Assembly: GCF_000365305.1 (NCBI RefSeq)
Contig: NZ_CM001841.1
Span: 2,520,323-2,584,322, forward strand
Direction: 5' to 3'
DNA: 64,000 bases
From: Dickeya dianthicola NCPPB 453
GTDB taxonomy: Bacteria; Pseudomonadota; Gammaproteobacteria; Enterobacterales; Enterobacteriaceae
Shown: positions 1 to 7,544 of the stretch, one piece after another
How the letters are laid out: each line of letters starts with the position of its first letter
Numbering within the stretch: the first letter of the stretch is position 1
Made by a program: the position numbers and the translations under genes
The notes under the pieces: model-generated
Told to the model about the DNA's origin: nothing
The model's database searches: none
Seen by the model: the letters and a program-made list of their open reading frames with translations, nothing else

Positions 1-41
1 CGAGAGGATAAATACAATCAGCCTTTTCAGGAGGTTAGGTT

Positions 42-602
42 ATGCTTATTGGCTACGCCCGGGTGTCCACCAGCGATCAAAATACCGAATTACAGAAAAT
101 CGCGCTGGTCGGCGCAAATTGTGAGCTGATTTTCGAAGATCAGGCCAGCGGCAAACATGCCAGACGGCCGGGGCTGAGACAGGCATTGCGCAAGCTCAAA
201 CGCGGCGACACGCTGATCGTCTGGAAACTGGACCGGTTGGGCCGCAGCGTGCGGGACTTGATTACTATGGTGTCGGACCTGCAAGCGCGCGGCATTCACT
301 TTCGCAGCCTGACCGATGCGATTGATACCTCAACGCCGGCCGGACGCTTCTTTTTCCACGTGATGAGCGCGCTGGCCGAGATGGAGCGAGAGCTGATCGT
401 CGAACGCACCCGCGCCGGACTGGCGGCCGCCCGGGCGGCAGGTCGCATCGGCGGTCGCCGGCGCATCATGACGCCGGACGCTATCGAACACGCCAGAACG
501 CTGCTGACCAATGGCGCCACCCGCTGGCAAATCGCCAATATTATCGGCGTGTCGGAAAAAACCATCTATAAATATTTTCCCGCCACAAAAAACCGACCAT
601 AA
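42..602 (+). CDS. Serine site-specific recombinase / DNA invertase (Pin/Gin/Hin type)
   Basis: A 186-residue small serine recombinase that would catalyse DNA inversion or resolution. The N-terminal catalytic motif GYARVSTSDQN carries the nucleophile at Ser9, and the conserved LDRLGRS and ALAEMERELIVERT segments follow in the expected order. A C-terminal helix-turn-helix (about residues 160-180, QIANIIGVSEKTIYKYF) would bind the crossover site. A strong Shine-Dalgarno (AGGAGG) lies before the ATG. It sits directly upstream of a phage tail fibre gene, where such enzymes usually switch fibre C-termini and so host range. I could not find a convincing gix/hix-like crossover site in the visible flanks; the left flank is cut off by the window edge. 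Family assignment is firm; the inversion substrate is inferred. Confidence 0.9.
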   Translation: MLIGYARVSTSDQNTELQKIALVGANCELIFEDQASGKHARRPGLRQALRKLKRGDTLIVWKLDRLGRSVRDLITMVSDLQARGIHFRSLTDAIDTSTPAGRFFFHVMSALAEMERELIVERTRAGLAAARAAGRIGGRRRIMTPDAIEHARTLLTNGATRWQIANIIGVSEKTIYKYFPATKNRP

Positions 603-784
603 AACAATCATTATTGAAAAATAAATATGTCTGATGATGATTAAAATTAAAATAATAAAGCCATTTCACGCTTTACTACCCATCACACAACACGCCTGTA
701 ATGCATAACCTGTGTTTTCACAAAATAATAAATAACGCGAAATAACTCGCGCTCAACAACGTAATTAACATTGAGAGAAAATAC

Positions 785-1375
785 GTGGAAAAATATAATT
801 CACCTTGTTCGCTTGATCTGATACTTGGCAAAGAGAATCTGTATAAAAATAGCCCGATTAATATCGGCAGCATTTCACTTGGATGCTGTAAATGCCATGA
901 AGAGCAGCAGGATACCCCTGCTACCACGCCCGCCGCGACCGATGAATTGAAAGATTTTATCGGCATTCCACAGCCCTGGCCGCTGGCGGATGCGCCGGAA
1001 GGCTGGCTGAAATGCAATGGTCAGACATTTGATACCGCGAAATACCCGCAGCTGGCAAAATTATACCCCGAAGGAACTTTGCCGGACCTGCGCGGCGAAT
1101 TTATTCGCGGCTGGGATGATGGTCGAGGTGTGGATGCAAAACGAGAAATTGGCTCCGCTCAATTGGGAACTCATATCACTGGCGATAACGGCTTATATCC
1201 TGCCGTACAAGGTATAGGGAAAATAGCAGAATGCCATGTAGATAGTCCCGATGCTACTCCTCGTTCATTATATTGGATTGCCGCACCGAATAATGAACTC
1301 CAAACAGGACCAACATTTTGGGGTGCCACCCGCCCGCGCAACATTGCTTTCAGCTATATCGTTAAGGCAGGTTAA
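785..1375 (+). CDS. Phage tail fibre protein with tail-collar domain (short, atypical N-terminus)
   Basis: A 196-residue protein whose residues about 58-196 are a typical fibre tip: FIGIPQPWPLADAPEGWLKC starts a phage tail collar domain, LPDLRGEFIRGWDDGRG is the conserved core, and ATRPRNIAFSYIVKAG is the usual C-terminus. The first roughly 45 residues (including CCKCHEEQQ) do not resemble a P2 gpH-type baseplate-attachment region, and the DNA encoding them and the 180 bp upstream is visibly AT-rich. It starts at a GTG. P2 fibres are several times longer, so this is either a short dedicated fibre or a C-terminal cassette detached from its constant part, which fits the invertase next door. The next gene overlaps its stop codon. 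Confidence 0.8.
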   Translation: MEKYNSPCSLDLILGKENLYKNSPINIGSISLGCCKCHEEQQDTPATTPAATDELKDFIGIPQPWPLADAPEGWLKCNGQTFDTAKYPQLAKLYPEGTLPDLRGEFIRGWDDGRGVDAKREIGSAQLGTHITGDNGLYPAVQGIGKIAECHVDSPDATPRSLYWIAAPNNELQTGPTFWGATRPRNIAFSYIVKAG

Positions 1376-1989
1376 TGATGACGACACAACATGAAGACAC
1401 GACTCAGTTGAATGAACAGGGGCTGAGTATCAGCAGTGGATATATTCAGGTTTATCATATCGACCCTCAGACGCGGGAATATATCGGTAGTACCCAAGAA
1501 TATCTGATGGAAGGCATCGGCATTCCGGCGCACAGCTTTCCCGACGCCCCGCCGCAAGCGCAGCCGCAGCAGGCTATCCTGCGACGCAGCGATGCATCCG
1601 GCTGGGACAGCGTTGCCGATTATCGCGGCAAAACCGTCTACGATAAGCAGACGCGCCAGGCCAGCGTCATTTCGCAGCCCGGCGACCTGCCCGACACCCT
1701 GACGCTGTTGGCACCGGCCAGCGCCTACGATGTCTGGCAAGCCGACGGCTGGGTCACCGATGACAAAGCGCAGCAAGCCGCACAGGTCAGCGCCGCACAA
1801 CAGCAGATGGCGGGTTACCTCGCCCAGGCGGAAAAGCGCCTTGCCGTGCTGCAGTACGCAGTGGAACTGGAGATGGCGACGGAACAGGAAACCCAGGCCC
1901 TGAAGAACTGGAAAACCTATATGGTACAGTTAAGCCGGCTGGACGTTTCGTCTGCCCCCGCTATCGATTGGCCGACCATGCCCGCCTGA
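1375..1989 (+). CDS. Tail fibre assembly protein (Tfa family)
   Basis: A 204-residue protein in the Tfa position directly after the fibre gene; its ATG overlaps the fibre stop (TAATGATG; either of two adjacent ATGs could be used). It has the Tfa layout: an N-terminal part with YIQVYHIDPQTREYIGS, a linker with ASGWDSVADYRGKTVYDKQT, then a C-terminal charged helical segment with AVELEMATEQETQALKNWKT, a hallmark of these chaperones. Tfa proteins help the cognate fibre to trimerise and sometimes stay on its tip, so it should be specific to the upstream fibre. A strong terminator follows, so fibre and tfa form their own unit ahead of the sheath operon. Confidence 0.88.
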   Translation: MMTTQHEDTTQLNEQGLSISSGYIQVYHIDPQTREYIGSTQEYLMEGIGIPAHSFPDAPPQAQPQQAILRRSDASGWDSVADYRGKTVYDKQTRQASVISQPGDLPDTLTLLAPASAYDVWQADGWVTDDKAQQAAQVSAAQQQMAGYLAQAEKRLAVLQYAVELEMATEQETQALKNWKTYMVQLSRLDVSSAPAIDWPTMPA

Positions 1990-2031
1990 TTCGCCGTTCC
2001 CGGTGGCGTGAACTGATGCGCCAAAACCCCA

Positions 2032-2067
2032 CAGATGCCGTTGTCACCCCAACGGCATCTGTTTTTT
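2032..2067 (+). terminator. Rho-independent terminator after tfa
   Basis: A perfect 12-bp stem (CAGATGCCGTTG pairing with CAACGGCATCTG), a six-base loop and a run of six T. It separates the fibre/tfa unit from the sheath-tube operon. Confidence 0.9.
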
Positions 2068-2116
2068 ATTTCAATTAACTTATTGTTTTTAATCATTATA
2101 AAAACGCCACCGGCGT

Positions 2117-2205
2117 TCTCCTGTTGTGCCATCCCATACCCAACTCCATTCGGATGCCTTCTGTTTTCCGGCAAGGCACTATTACTCGCACCCCACAACA
2201 GGAGA
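2117..2205 (+). promoter_or_regulatory. Long-range inverted repeat covering the sheath gene ribosome binding site
   Basis: TCTCCTGTTGTG (2117-2128) is the exact reverse complement of CACAACAGGAGA (2194-2205). The right arm contains the AGGAG Shine-Dalgarno of the sheath gene, whose ATG lies nine bases further. In an mRNA starting upstream, the 12-bp stem would hide the ribosome binding site. The pairing is seen; regulation by it is inferred. Confidence 0.55.
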
Positions 2206-2213
2206 CATTCTTG

Positions 2214-3383
2214 ATGAGTGATTTTCATCACGGTACGCAGGTCGTCGAAATCAACGACGGTACCCGCGTCATTTCAACTGTATCAACCGCGATCGTCGGT
2301 ATGGTCTGTACCGGACCAGATGCCGACGCCGCTACGTTCCCACTGAATACACCGGTACTGATTACCGATGTGCTGACCGCCGCGGGCAAGGCCGGTAAAA
2401 CCGGTACTCTGGCTGCTGCGTTGCAAGCCATCGGCGATCAGACCAAACCGGTGACGGTAGTCGTTCGTGTGGCTGAAGGCGCCAACGAGGCTGAAACGGT
2501 GTCCAACATCATCGGCGGCGCCGATGCCAACGGCAAATACACCGGCATGAAAGCCCTGCTGGACGCCCAGGCAGTCACCGGCGTGAAGCCGCGTATCCTC
2601 GGCGTTCCGGGGCTGGATTCCCAGCCTGTCGCCACCGCGCTAGCCGCCATCTGTCAGTCGCTGCGCGCCTTTGGTTACGTGAGCGCCTATGGCTGTAAAA
2701 CCCTGTCCGACGCCATCAAATACCGCGGCAACTTCAGCCAGCGCGAACTGATGGTGATCTGGCCGGACTTTATCGCCTGGAACACCGTCACCAACGCCAG
2801 CGCCACCGCTTACGCCACCGCGCGTGCGCTGGGCCTGCGCGCCAAGATAGACCAGGAAACCGGCTGGCACAAAACCCTGTCCAACGTCGGCGTCAACGGC
2901 GTGACCGGCATCTCCGCCAGCGTGTACTGGGACCTGCAGACCATCGGCAGCGACGCCGACCTGCTGAACGAAGCCGGCGTGACCACGCTGGTGCGTAAGG
3001 ACGGTTTCCGCTTCTGGGGTAACCGCACCTGTTCCGATGATCCGCTATTCCTGTTTGAAAACTACACCCGCACCGCGCAAGTGTTGGCCGACACGATGGC
3101 TGAAGCGCACATGTGGGCCATCGACAAACCGGTTACCGCCACCCTGATCCGCGACATTATCGAGGGTATCAAGGCCAAATTCCGCGAGCTGAAATCCAAC
3201 GGCTACATCATTGACGCCGACTGCTGGTTCGATGAAAGCGCCAACGATAAGGAAACGCTGAAGGCCGGCAAACTGTACATCGACTACGAGTACACCCCGG
3301 TGCCGCCACTGGAAAACCTCACGCTGCGTCAGCGTATCACCGACAAGTATCTGGTGAACCTGGCCGCATCCGTTAACAGCTAA
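2214..3383 (+). CDS. Contractile tail sheath protein (P2 FI-like)
   Basis: A 389-residue tail sheath protein of P2 gpFI type (P2: about 396 residues). It begins MSDFHHGTQVVEINDGTRVI, the conserved sheath N-terminus, and contains the core signatures FGYVSAYGCKTLSDA, VNGVTGISASVYWDL and FRFWGNRTCSDDPLFLFENY, ending with a C-terminal tube-contacting domain (YTPVPPLENLTLRQRI). The ATG at 2214 is chosen over an upstream in-frame ATG at 2124 because AACAGGAGAC sits just before it and the earlier 30 residues are not sheath-like. The sheath contracts to drive the tube through the target envelope. The tube gene follows 14 bp downstream. Confidence 0.95.
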   Translation: MSDFHHGTQVVEINDGTRVISTVSTAIVGMVCTGPDADAATFPLNTPVLITDVLTAAGKAGKTGTLAAALQAIGDQTKPVTVVVRVAEGANEAETVSNIIGGADANGKYTGMKALLDAQAVTGVKPRILGVPGLDSQPVATALAAICQSLRAFGYVSAYGCKTLSDAIKYRGNFSQRELMVIWPDFIAWNTVTNASATAYATARALGLRAKIDQETGWHKTLSNVGVNGVTGISASVYWDLQTIGSDADLLNEAGVTTLVRKDGFRFWGNRTCSDDPLFLFENYTRTAQVLADTMAEAHMWAIDKPVTATLIRDIIEGIKAKFRELKSNGYIIDADCWFDESANDKETLKAGKLYIDYEYTPVPPLENLTLRQRITDKYLVNLAASVNS

Positions 3384-3397
3384 GGAGCGACAGACTC

Positions 3398-3916
3398 ATG
3401 GCACTGCCACGTAAACTTAAATATCTCAACCTGTTCAACGACGGTATGAGCTACATGGGCCAGGTGCATTCCGTCACCCTGCCGAAACTGACCCGCAAAC
3501 TGGAAAACTACCGTGGCGGCGGTATGCAAGGTTCCGCGCCGGTGGATTTCGGGCTGGACAACGACGCGCTGGTGATGGAATGGAACATGGGCGGCCTGCC
3601 GGACAGCGCCTTCTGGAGCCAATACGCACTGCCGGGCGCCGATGCGGTTCCGCTGCGTTTCGCCGGTTCTTACCAGCGTGACGACACCGGCGACATCACC
3701 GCCGTCGAAATCGTGCTGCGCGGCCGCCACAAGTCGATTGACAGCGGCGAATCCAAGCAGGGCGAAGAGACCGACGTGCGCGTATCCACCCAGTGTACTT
3801 ACTACAAACTGATCATTGACGGCGTCGACATGATTGAAATCGACACCATCAACATGATCGAGAAAGTCAACGGCGTTGACCGTCTGGAACAACACCGCCG
3901 CAATATCGGTCTGTAA
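3398..3916 (+). CDS. Major tail tube protein (P2 FII-like)
   Basis: A 172-residue phage tail tube protein, the size of P2 gpFII. It starts MALPRKLKYLNLFNDG and contains MGQVHSVTLPKLTRKLENYR and MIEKVNGVDRLEQHRRNIGL, both conserved in this family. Hexameric rings of it stack to form the inner tube inside the sheath. A GGAGCG ribosome binding site precedes the ATG, and the gene is tightly coupled to the sheath gene. A short hairpin follows it before gene E. Confidence 0.95.
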   Translation: MALPRKLKYLNLFNDGMSYMGQVHSVTLPKLTRKLENYRGGGMQGSAPVDFGLDNDALVMEWNMGGLPDSAFWSQYALPGADAVPLRFAGSYQRDDTGDITAVEIVLRGRHKSIDSGESKQGEETDVRVSTQCTYYKLIIDGVDMIEIDTINMIEKVNGVDRLEQHRRNIGL

Positions 3917-3926
3917 CGACCGCTTC

Positions 3927-3955
3927 ATGGCCAGCTACGGCTGGCCATTATTATT
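3927..3955 (+). terminator. Hairpin between tube and E genes (possible attenuator)
   Basis: ATGGCCAGC and GCTGGCCAT form a 9-bp stem closed by a TACG tetraloop, followed by the weak T-rich tract TATTATT. It could partly terminate transcription and lower E/T expression relative to sheath and tube. Function is inferred. Confidence 0.5.
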
Positions 3956-3976
3956 GATAATACTGGAGTTTTTATC

Positions 3977-4267
3977 ATGACGGTTGAAACAACCACACCG
4001 AACAACGTCATCACCCTGAATGCCCCCATCAAACGCGGCGAAACCCTGATTGATGCCATCACGCTGCTCACGCCGACCGCGGGCACGCTGCGCGGCATCG
4101 GTCTGGCGGCGCTGGCGAGCGCTGATGTGGAAGCGCTGATCAAATTGCTGCCGCGCATCACTTATCCTGCCCTGACCGAAACTGACGTCATGGGACTGGA
4201 ACTGCCTGACCTGCTTGAATTCGCCGGCAAGGTGATCGGTTTTTTATCGCCGGGCTCGGTACGCTGA
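3977..4267 (+). CDS. Tail assembly protein E (P2 gpE-like, zero-frame product)
   Basis: A 96-residue tail assembly chaperone in the P2 E position between tube and tape measure. The segment ETLIDAITLLTPTAGTLRGI is typical of these proteins, and a TGGAG ribosome binding site precedes the ATG. In P2, E and its frameshift extension E+E' chaperone the tape measure during tail assembly. The zero-frame protein ends at GSVR; near its end lies a slippery heptamer that gives access to the E' frame (separate entries). Confidence 0.88.
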   Translation: MTVETTTPNNVITLNAPIKRGETLIDAITLLTPTAGTLRGIGLAALASADVEALIKLLPRITYPALTETDVMGLELPDLLEFAGKVIGFLSPGSVR

Positions 4268-4419
4268 CGCTGCCGCCGAGCCTCACGGTTGACGACCTGA
4301 TGGCGGATATCGCCGTGGTATTCCACTGGCCGCCATCCGCACTTTTCCCTATGGGCCTGGCTGAGTTGATTAACTGGCGAGCCAAGGCGCTACAACGAAG
4401 TGGACAAGACTATGCCTAA
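3977..4419 (+). CDS. Frameshift product E+E' (tail assembly chaperone)
   Basis: Reading E to the slippery site and continuing in the -1 frame gives about 58 more residues, running IAGLGTLTLPPSLTVDDLMA, then HWPPSALFPMGLAELINW, and ending at the TAA at 4417. The WPPSxLxxMxLxELxxW pattern is characteristic of gpE' proteins and would not arise by chance. The E' stop overlaps the start of the next gene, as in P2. The E' frame has no start codon of its own that would make a separate small protein likely. Confidence 0.8.
4240..4246 (+). promoter_or_regulatory. Programmed -1 ribosomal frameshift site (T TTT TTA)
   Basis: The heptamer T TTT TTA is in exact phase with gene E: 4240 is the third base of a GGT codon, followed by TTT and TTA. 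Slipping back one base gives TTT TTT and opens the downstream frame. P2-like phages use a T-rich slippery site at the same place (established knowledge). Confidence 0.85.
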
Positions 4420-5503
4420 GCAAAAAACGATGCCTAAGCCATCAACCCCTTCAACCGCAACACAACGTAACCCAGCTCAGGACAACAGCATCTTCTCGCC
4501 GCTGGGGGATAATGTTTATCTGAACAAGATCAGCAGCGTGTTGCAGGATTTTTTGGGTAAAGCCGGTCAAATCGCCCACGGGGCGACAGCTTTCAACGCC
4601 ACCGGGTCGCCGAAAAAAAACGCGACCGGCGGAAAAAAAGGCGCCAGATACGCTGCCGCTGCGCAGTTGGGAACACTGGGGAATCTCGCCAGACGATTCG
4701 ATGCGCTGACCGCCATCCTGACGCCGGCCTACTCCGCCCTGAAAACCACGCATGACCGTTCCCCCGCGGACAATGCGGCGCTCTCCCGCAACGGGCAGCC
4801 CCCCGACGCCGGCGCCACGCCATCGCTCATCGCTCAGGCCGGCGACGGCGTCAACAGCATCTATTTGTCCGCGACGGCGGCCATGCAGGCGCAACAGCGC
4901 ATCGCCGGGCTGGTTCCTTCGGCGCAATGGGCCGCCGGCATTAGCGCGCCGTCGCTGCCGGGCAACGTGGCGTCGTTGCTAAAGGCGCAGCAGAACCTCA
5001 GTCTGCCGACGAACCTGCTGCCAAACGCCGGGCCTGACGTCGCGTCGCAGAGCGGTGCGGAAGGGCTGAACTCGCTCGCCGGAACCGCGCAGGAATCATT
5101 CGTCGGCGTGGAAGAAACCAGCCTGATGATGACCGCATTAAGCAATGCGGACCTGGATGACGGAGACGGCGGCGACGGCGCGGCCGGAGGACTCGACGCG
5201 CTGCAAGCCATTTCAGGCCCGGCCATGCAGTTGCTCGGTCAGTCGGCCCTCACCGGTCAACGTAGCGCAGAAAACCCGTCAAACCCGCAGTCTGACATGA
5301 TTAACGGTCATTACAGCGCCCTCTCCTCGTCGGCAAAGCAAAGTTATTTTGACCAGCGCGTGGTGAATAACATCACGATCAACGTGCCGGAGAACAGTAA
5401 CCTCGACACGATTAAACAATACATTGACGAGGCACTGAGAAAATACACCCCGAATAGCAGCACGTATTCCTACAACTCCATGACCTCTAATCTCATTTCA
5501 TGA
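4400..5503 (+). CDS. Tail tape measure protein, unusually short (P2 T position)
   Basis: A 367-residue protein in the tape-measure slot (P2 gpT: about 815 residues). It is Ala/Gly/Ser-rich, has an Asp/Gly-rich stretch (LDDGDGGDGAAGG, about residues 250-262), and ends with VVNNITINVPENSNLDTIKQ, a C-terminal pattern I associate with tape measures. Long hydrophobic segments seen in phage tape measures are missing. The start is either the GTG at 4400 or an ATG at 4412 that overlaps the E' stop; the ATG is as plausible. Since tape length sets tail length, a much shorter tail than in P2 is expected, or the gene has lost internal sequence. Identification rests on synteny plus the C-terminus. Confidence 0.7.
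   Translation: MDKTMPKQKTMPKPSTPSTATQRNPAQDNSIFSPLGDNVYLNKISSVLQDFLGKAGQIAHGATAFNATGSPKKNATGGKKGARYAAAAQLGTLGNLARRFDALTAILTPAYSALKTTHDRSPADNAALSRNGQPPDAGATPSLIAQAGDGVNSIYLSATAAMQAQQRIAGLVPSAQWAAGISAPSLPGNVASLLKAQQNLSLPTNLLPNAGPDVASQSGAEGLNSLAGTAQESFVGVEETSLMMTALSNADLDDGDGGDGAAGGLDALQAISGPAMQLLGQSALTGQRSAENPSNPQSDMINGHYSALSSSAKQSYFDQRVVNNITINVPENSNLDTIKQYIDEALRKYTPNSSTYSYNSMTSNLIS
4412..4440 (+). repeat. 18-bp tandem duplication at the E'/T junction
   Basis: ATGCCTAAGC followed by AAAAAACG and then ATGCCTAAGC again. The duplicated unit contains both the E' stop codon and an in-frame ATG of the tape measure gene, adding six codons to the latter. Confidence 0.7.
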
Positions 5504-5513
5504 GGATAAAATT

Positions 5514-6008
5514 ATGATGCTTGCGCTTGGTTTATTTGTCTTTCAATTGCAAACGCTGCCCTACAGCACCCTCAGCCGCCACGTCAATTACCGCTGGGCC
5601 AACAACGGCCGTATTGGCCTGCGCCCTGCACAGCAGTTTTTGGGGCAGGGAAATGAATCCATCAGCCTTAATGGCGTGCTGTGTCCGGAAGTCAACGGCA
5701 AGTTCAGTAAGCTTTCGCTGTCGGCGCTCGAACTGATGGCGGGAATGGGGCGCGCCTGGCCGTTGATCGAAGGCAGCGGCACCATCTACGGCACGTACGT
5801 TATTGAAAGTTTGCAGCACACCAACACCGAGTTCTTTTCCAACGGCAGCGCCAAACGCATTGAATTCTCGGTGAACCTGACGCGCGTTGACGAATCGCTG
5901 ATTGCGATGTTCGGCGACCTCAGCCAGCAGGCGACCGATCTGTACAACCAGCAGATAGCGCCGGCCATCTCATCCGCCAGAACCGCCATCGGGGGAATCC
6001 TCTCGTGA
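5514..6008 (+). CDS. Tail protein U (P2 gpU-like)
   Basis: A 164-residue gpU-type tail completion protein (P2 gpU about 159 residues). Typical pieces are LALGLFVFQLQTLPYSTL at the N-terminus, RHVNYRWANNGRIGLRPAQQ, and GTYVIESLQHTNTEFFSNG. GpU-type proteins cap the tube end that faces the capsid. A GAGG ribosome binding site lies eight bases before the ATG; a second in-frame ATG follows immediately. Its stop overlaps the GTG start of D. Retention of a tail completion protein says the tail can still be finished, whether as phage or tailocin. Confidence 0.92.
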   Translation: MMLALGLFVFQLQTLPYSTLSRHVNYRWANNGRIGLRPAQQFLGQGNESISLNGVLCPEVNGKFSKLSLSALELMAGMGRAWPLIEGSGTIYGTYVIESLQHTNTEFFSNGSAKRIEFSVNLTRVDESLIAMFGDLSQQATDLYNQQIAPAISSARTAIGGILS

Positions 6009-7183
6009 TAGTGAATAACCGCATCGGCATTGCCGATCAACTCGCCCCGGATTATCAGATAACGCTATCGGAGGCGTCAGGCGACGCCACCACTACCCGC
6101 AATCTCAGCCAGCGGCTCATTTCACTGTCGCTGCACGACGTGCTGGGCTTCGAATCCGACCAGTTGTCGCTGGATATCGACGACAGCGACGGCAAGGTGC
6201 TGATGCCCAAACGCGGCGAGAAAATCAGCGTCAGGATCGGCTGGAAAGGCAAGGCGCTGGTCGATAAAGGCACCTTTATCGTCGATCAGGTCAGCCATTC
6301 CGGCGCGCCGGACAGGATCACCCTCAGCGCACGTAGCGTGAACTTTCGCGGCGATTTAAACACGCCGCGTGATGGCTCATACGATGCCACCACCCTGGGC
6401 GACATCGCCCGGACGATTGCGGAACGCTACAGCCTGCTGGCGTCGATCGAGAATGCGTTGGCCGGCACCGCGATTGTTCATGAAAACCAGTCCAAAGAGT
6501 CCGACCTGTCGTTTCTTTGCCGTCTGGCCAAACGATACAGCGGTACGGTGGCGATCAAAAGCGACACGCTGCGGCTTTTCGTCGCCGGCACCGGCACCGC
6601 CGCAGACGGCAAAAACGTCTCGACTTACCTGATTGAACGCAGCGACGGCGACGCGCACAGTTTTACGATTGCCGACCGCATCGCCAATACGTCCGTCACC
6701 GCCAACTGGCATGACAGCAACGATGCAAAAACACATACTGTGAAGATAAGCCGCAAGCGTCAGAGCCAACCGGGTACGGTAGCAACACACCCCAACGCCA
6801 AATCGTCCGCCCAGTCATCCGCACCGTCGACGGACAACTATCTGGCCGGGGAAGAAGAAAGCCAGCAAACGCTACAGACCACCTATTCCACCCAGGACGA
6901 CGCGACCCAGGCGGCGTTGAGTAAATGGCGTGAAACCCAGCGCGGCACGGTAACGTTCTCGCTCACGCTGGCAAAAGGCATGGAGAACCTGAAGCCCGGC
7001 GCGCTGGTCCGGCTTAGCGGCTTCAAGCAGGTAATGGATGAACGCCAGTGGACCATCAAGCGGCTGACCCACACAATTGCGGGCAGTGGTTTTATCACTG
7101 CTATCGAGCTAGAGGTGTCGATGTTGGATGTCGAATACGACACTAGCTACAGCGTTATTGATAACGCAACTCACGCATCATGA
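6005..7183 (+). CDS. Late control protein D / baseplate hub (P2 gpD-like)
   Basis: A 392-residue gpD homologue (P2 about 387). The hub fold is shown by LSLHDVLGFESDQLSLDIDD, MPKRGEKISVRIGWKGKALV and GTFIVDQVSHSGAPDRITLS in the first third, and LKPGALVRLSGFKQVMDERQ near the end. Structurally it equals the T4 gp27 hub that connects tube and spike. It starts at GTG (6005 or 6011) overlapping the U stop. It is the last structural gene of the operon. Confidence 0.93.
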   Translation: MIVNNRIGIADQLAPDYQITLSEASGDATTTRNLSQRLISLSLHDVLGFESDQLSLDIDDSDGKVLMPKRGEKISVRIGWKGKALVDKGTFIVDQVSHSGAPDRITLSARSVNFRGDLNTPRDGSYDATTLGDIARTIAERYSLLASIENALAGTAIVHENQSKESDLSFLCRLAKRYSGTVAIKSDTLRLFVAGTGTAADGKNVSTYLIERSDGDAHSFTIADRIANTSVTANWHDSNDAKTHTVKISRKRQSQPGTVATHPNAKSSAQSSAPSTDNYLAGEEESQQTLQTTYSTQDDATQAALSKWRETQRGTVTFSLTLAKGMENLKPGALVRLSGFKQVMDERQWTIKRLTHTIAGSGFITAIELEVSMLDVEYDTSYSVIDNATHAS

Positions 7184-7279
7184 ATCATTTTTCGAACTTA
7201 AAATTTGCAAATTCGAATTTCGTGCAGTACCATGTGTGTAAGATGTTTCACTAACCCGTACACATAAGGTGATTTCAAC

Positions 7280-7471
7280 ATGATGCATTGTCCTCTTTGC
7301 CGTCATTCCGCCCATGCCCGTTCCAGCCGCTACCTGTCTGAAAACACCAAGGAGCGTTACCACCAATGCACCAACGTGAACTGCGGTCACACCTTCGTCA
7401 CGATGGAAGCCATCACCCGTTCCATCATGGTGCCGGGCAAAACCGAGCCGGTTGCCGGCGAACGCAAGTAA
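7280..7471 (+). CDS. ogr: Ogr/Delta-like zinc-finger late gene activator
   Basis: A 63-residue protein (P2 Ogr: 72) with the Ogr/Delta zinc ligands: CPLC at the N-terminus and CTNVNCGHTF about 25 residues later. These small proteins contact RNA polymerase alpha and switch on P2 late promoters, so it is expected to activate the tail genes upstream of it. Its position after D is the same as in P2. AAGGTGA precedes the start; two consecutive ATGs exist. In P2 the int/attP region follows ogr; here a terminator and then host-type DNA follow, so this is probably the right edge of the phage-derived block. Confidence 0.92.
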   Translation: MMHCPLCRHSAHARSSRYLSENTKERYHQCTNVNCGHTFVTMEAITRSIMVPGKTEPVAGERK

Positions 7472-7520
7472 TTCGCCACTCCTCTCTCCTCCGTGTTTCC
7501 TTACTTTTCTGACCGTCTTT

Positions 7521-7544
7521 CCCCGCCGCCCGGCGGGGTTTTTT
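7521..7544 (+). terminator. Rho-independent terminator after ogr
   Basis: CCCCGCCG and CGGCGGGG form the stem, followed by six T. It closes the tail operon. Confidence 0.92.

Noticed and set aside
1..784. Invertase crossover (hix/gix/cix-type) site
   Set aside because: I looked for the AACC..GGTT-centred 26-bp pattern around the invertase and fibre genes. The CAGGAGGTTAGGTT before the invertase is only its ribosome binding site context.
7184..7279. Ogr-type binding site (TGT-N12-ACA) before ogr or the sheath gene
   Set aside because: Several TGT and ACA trinucleotides occur but none with the right spacing in a convincing context.
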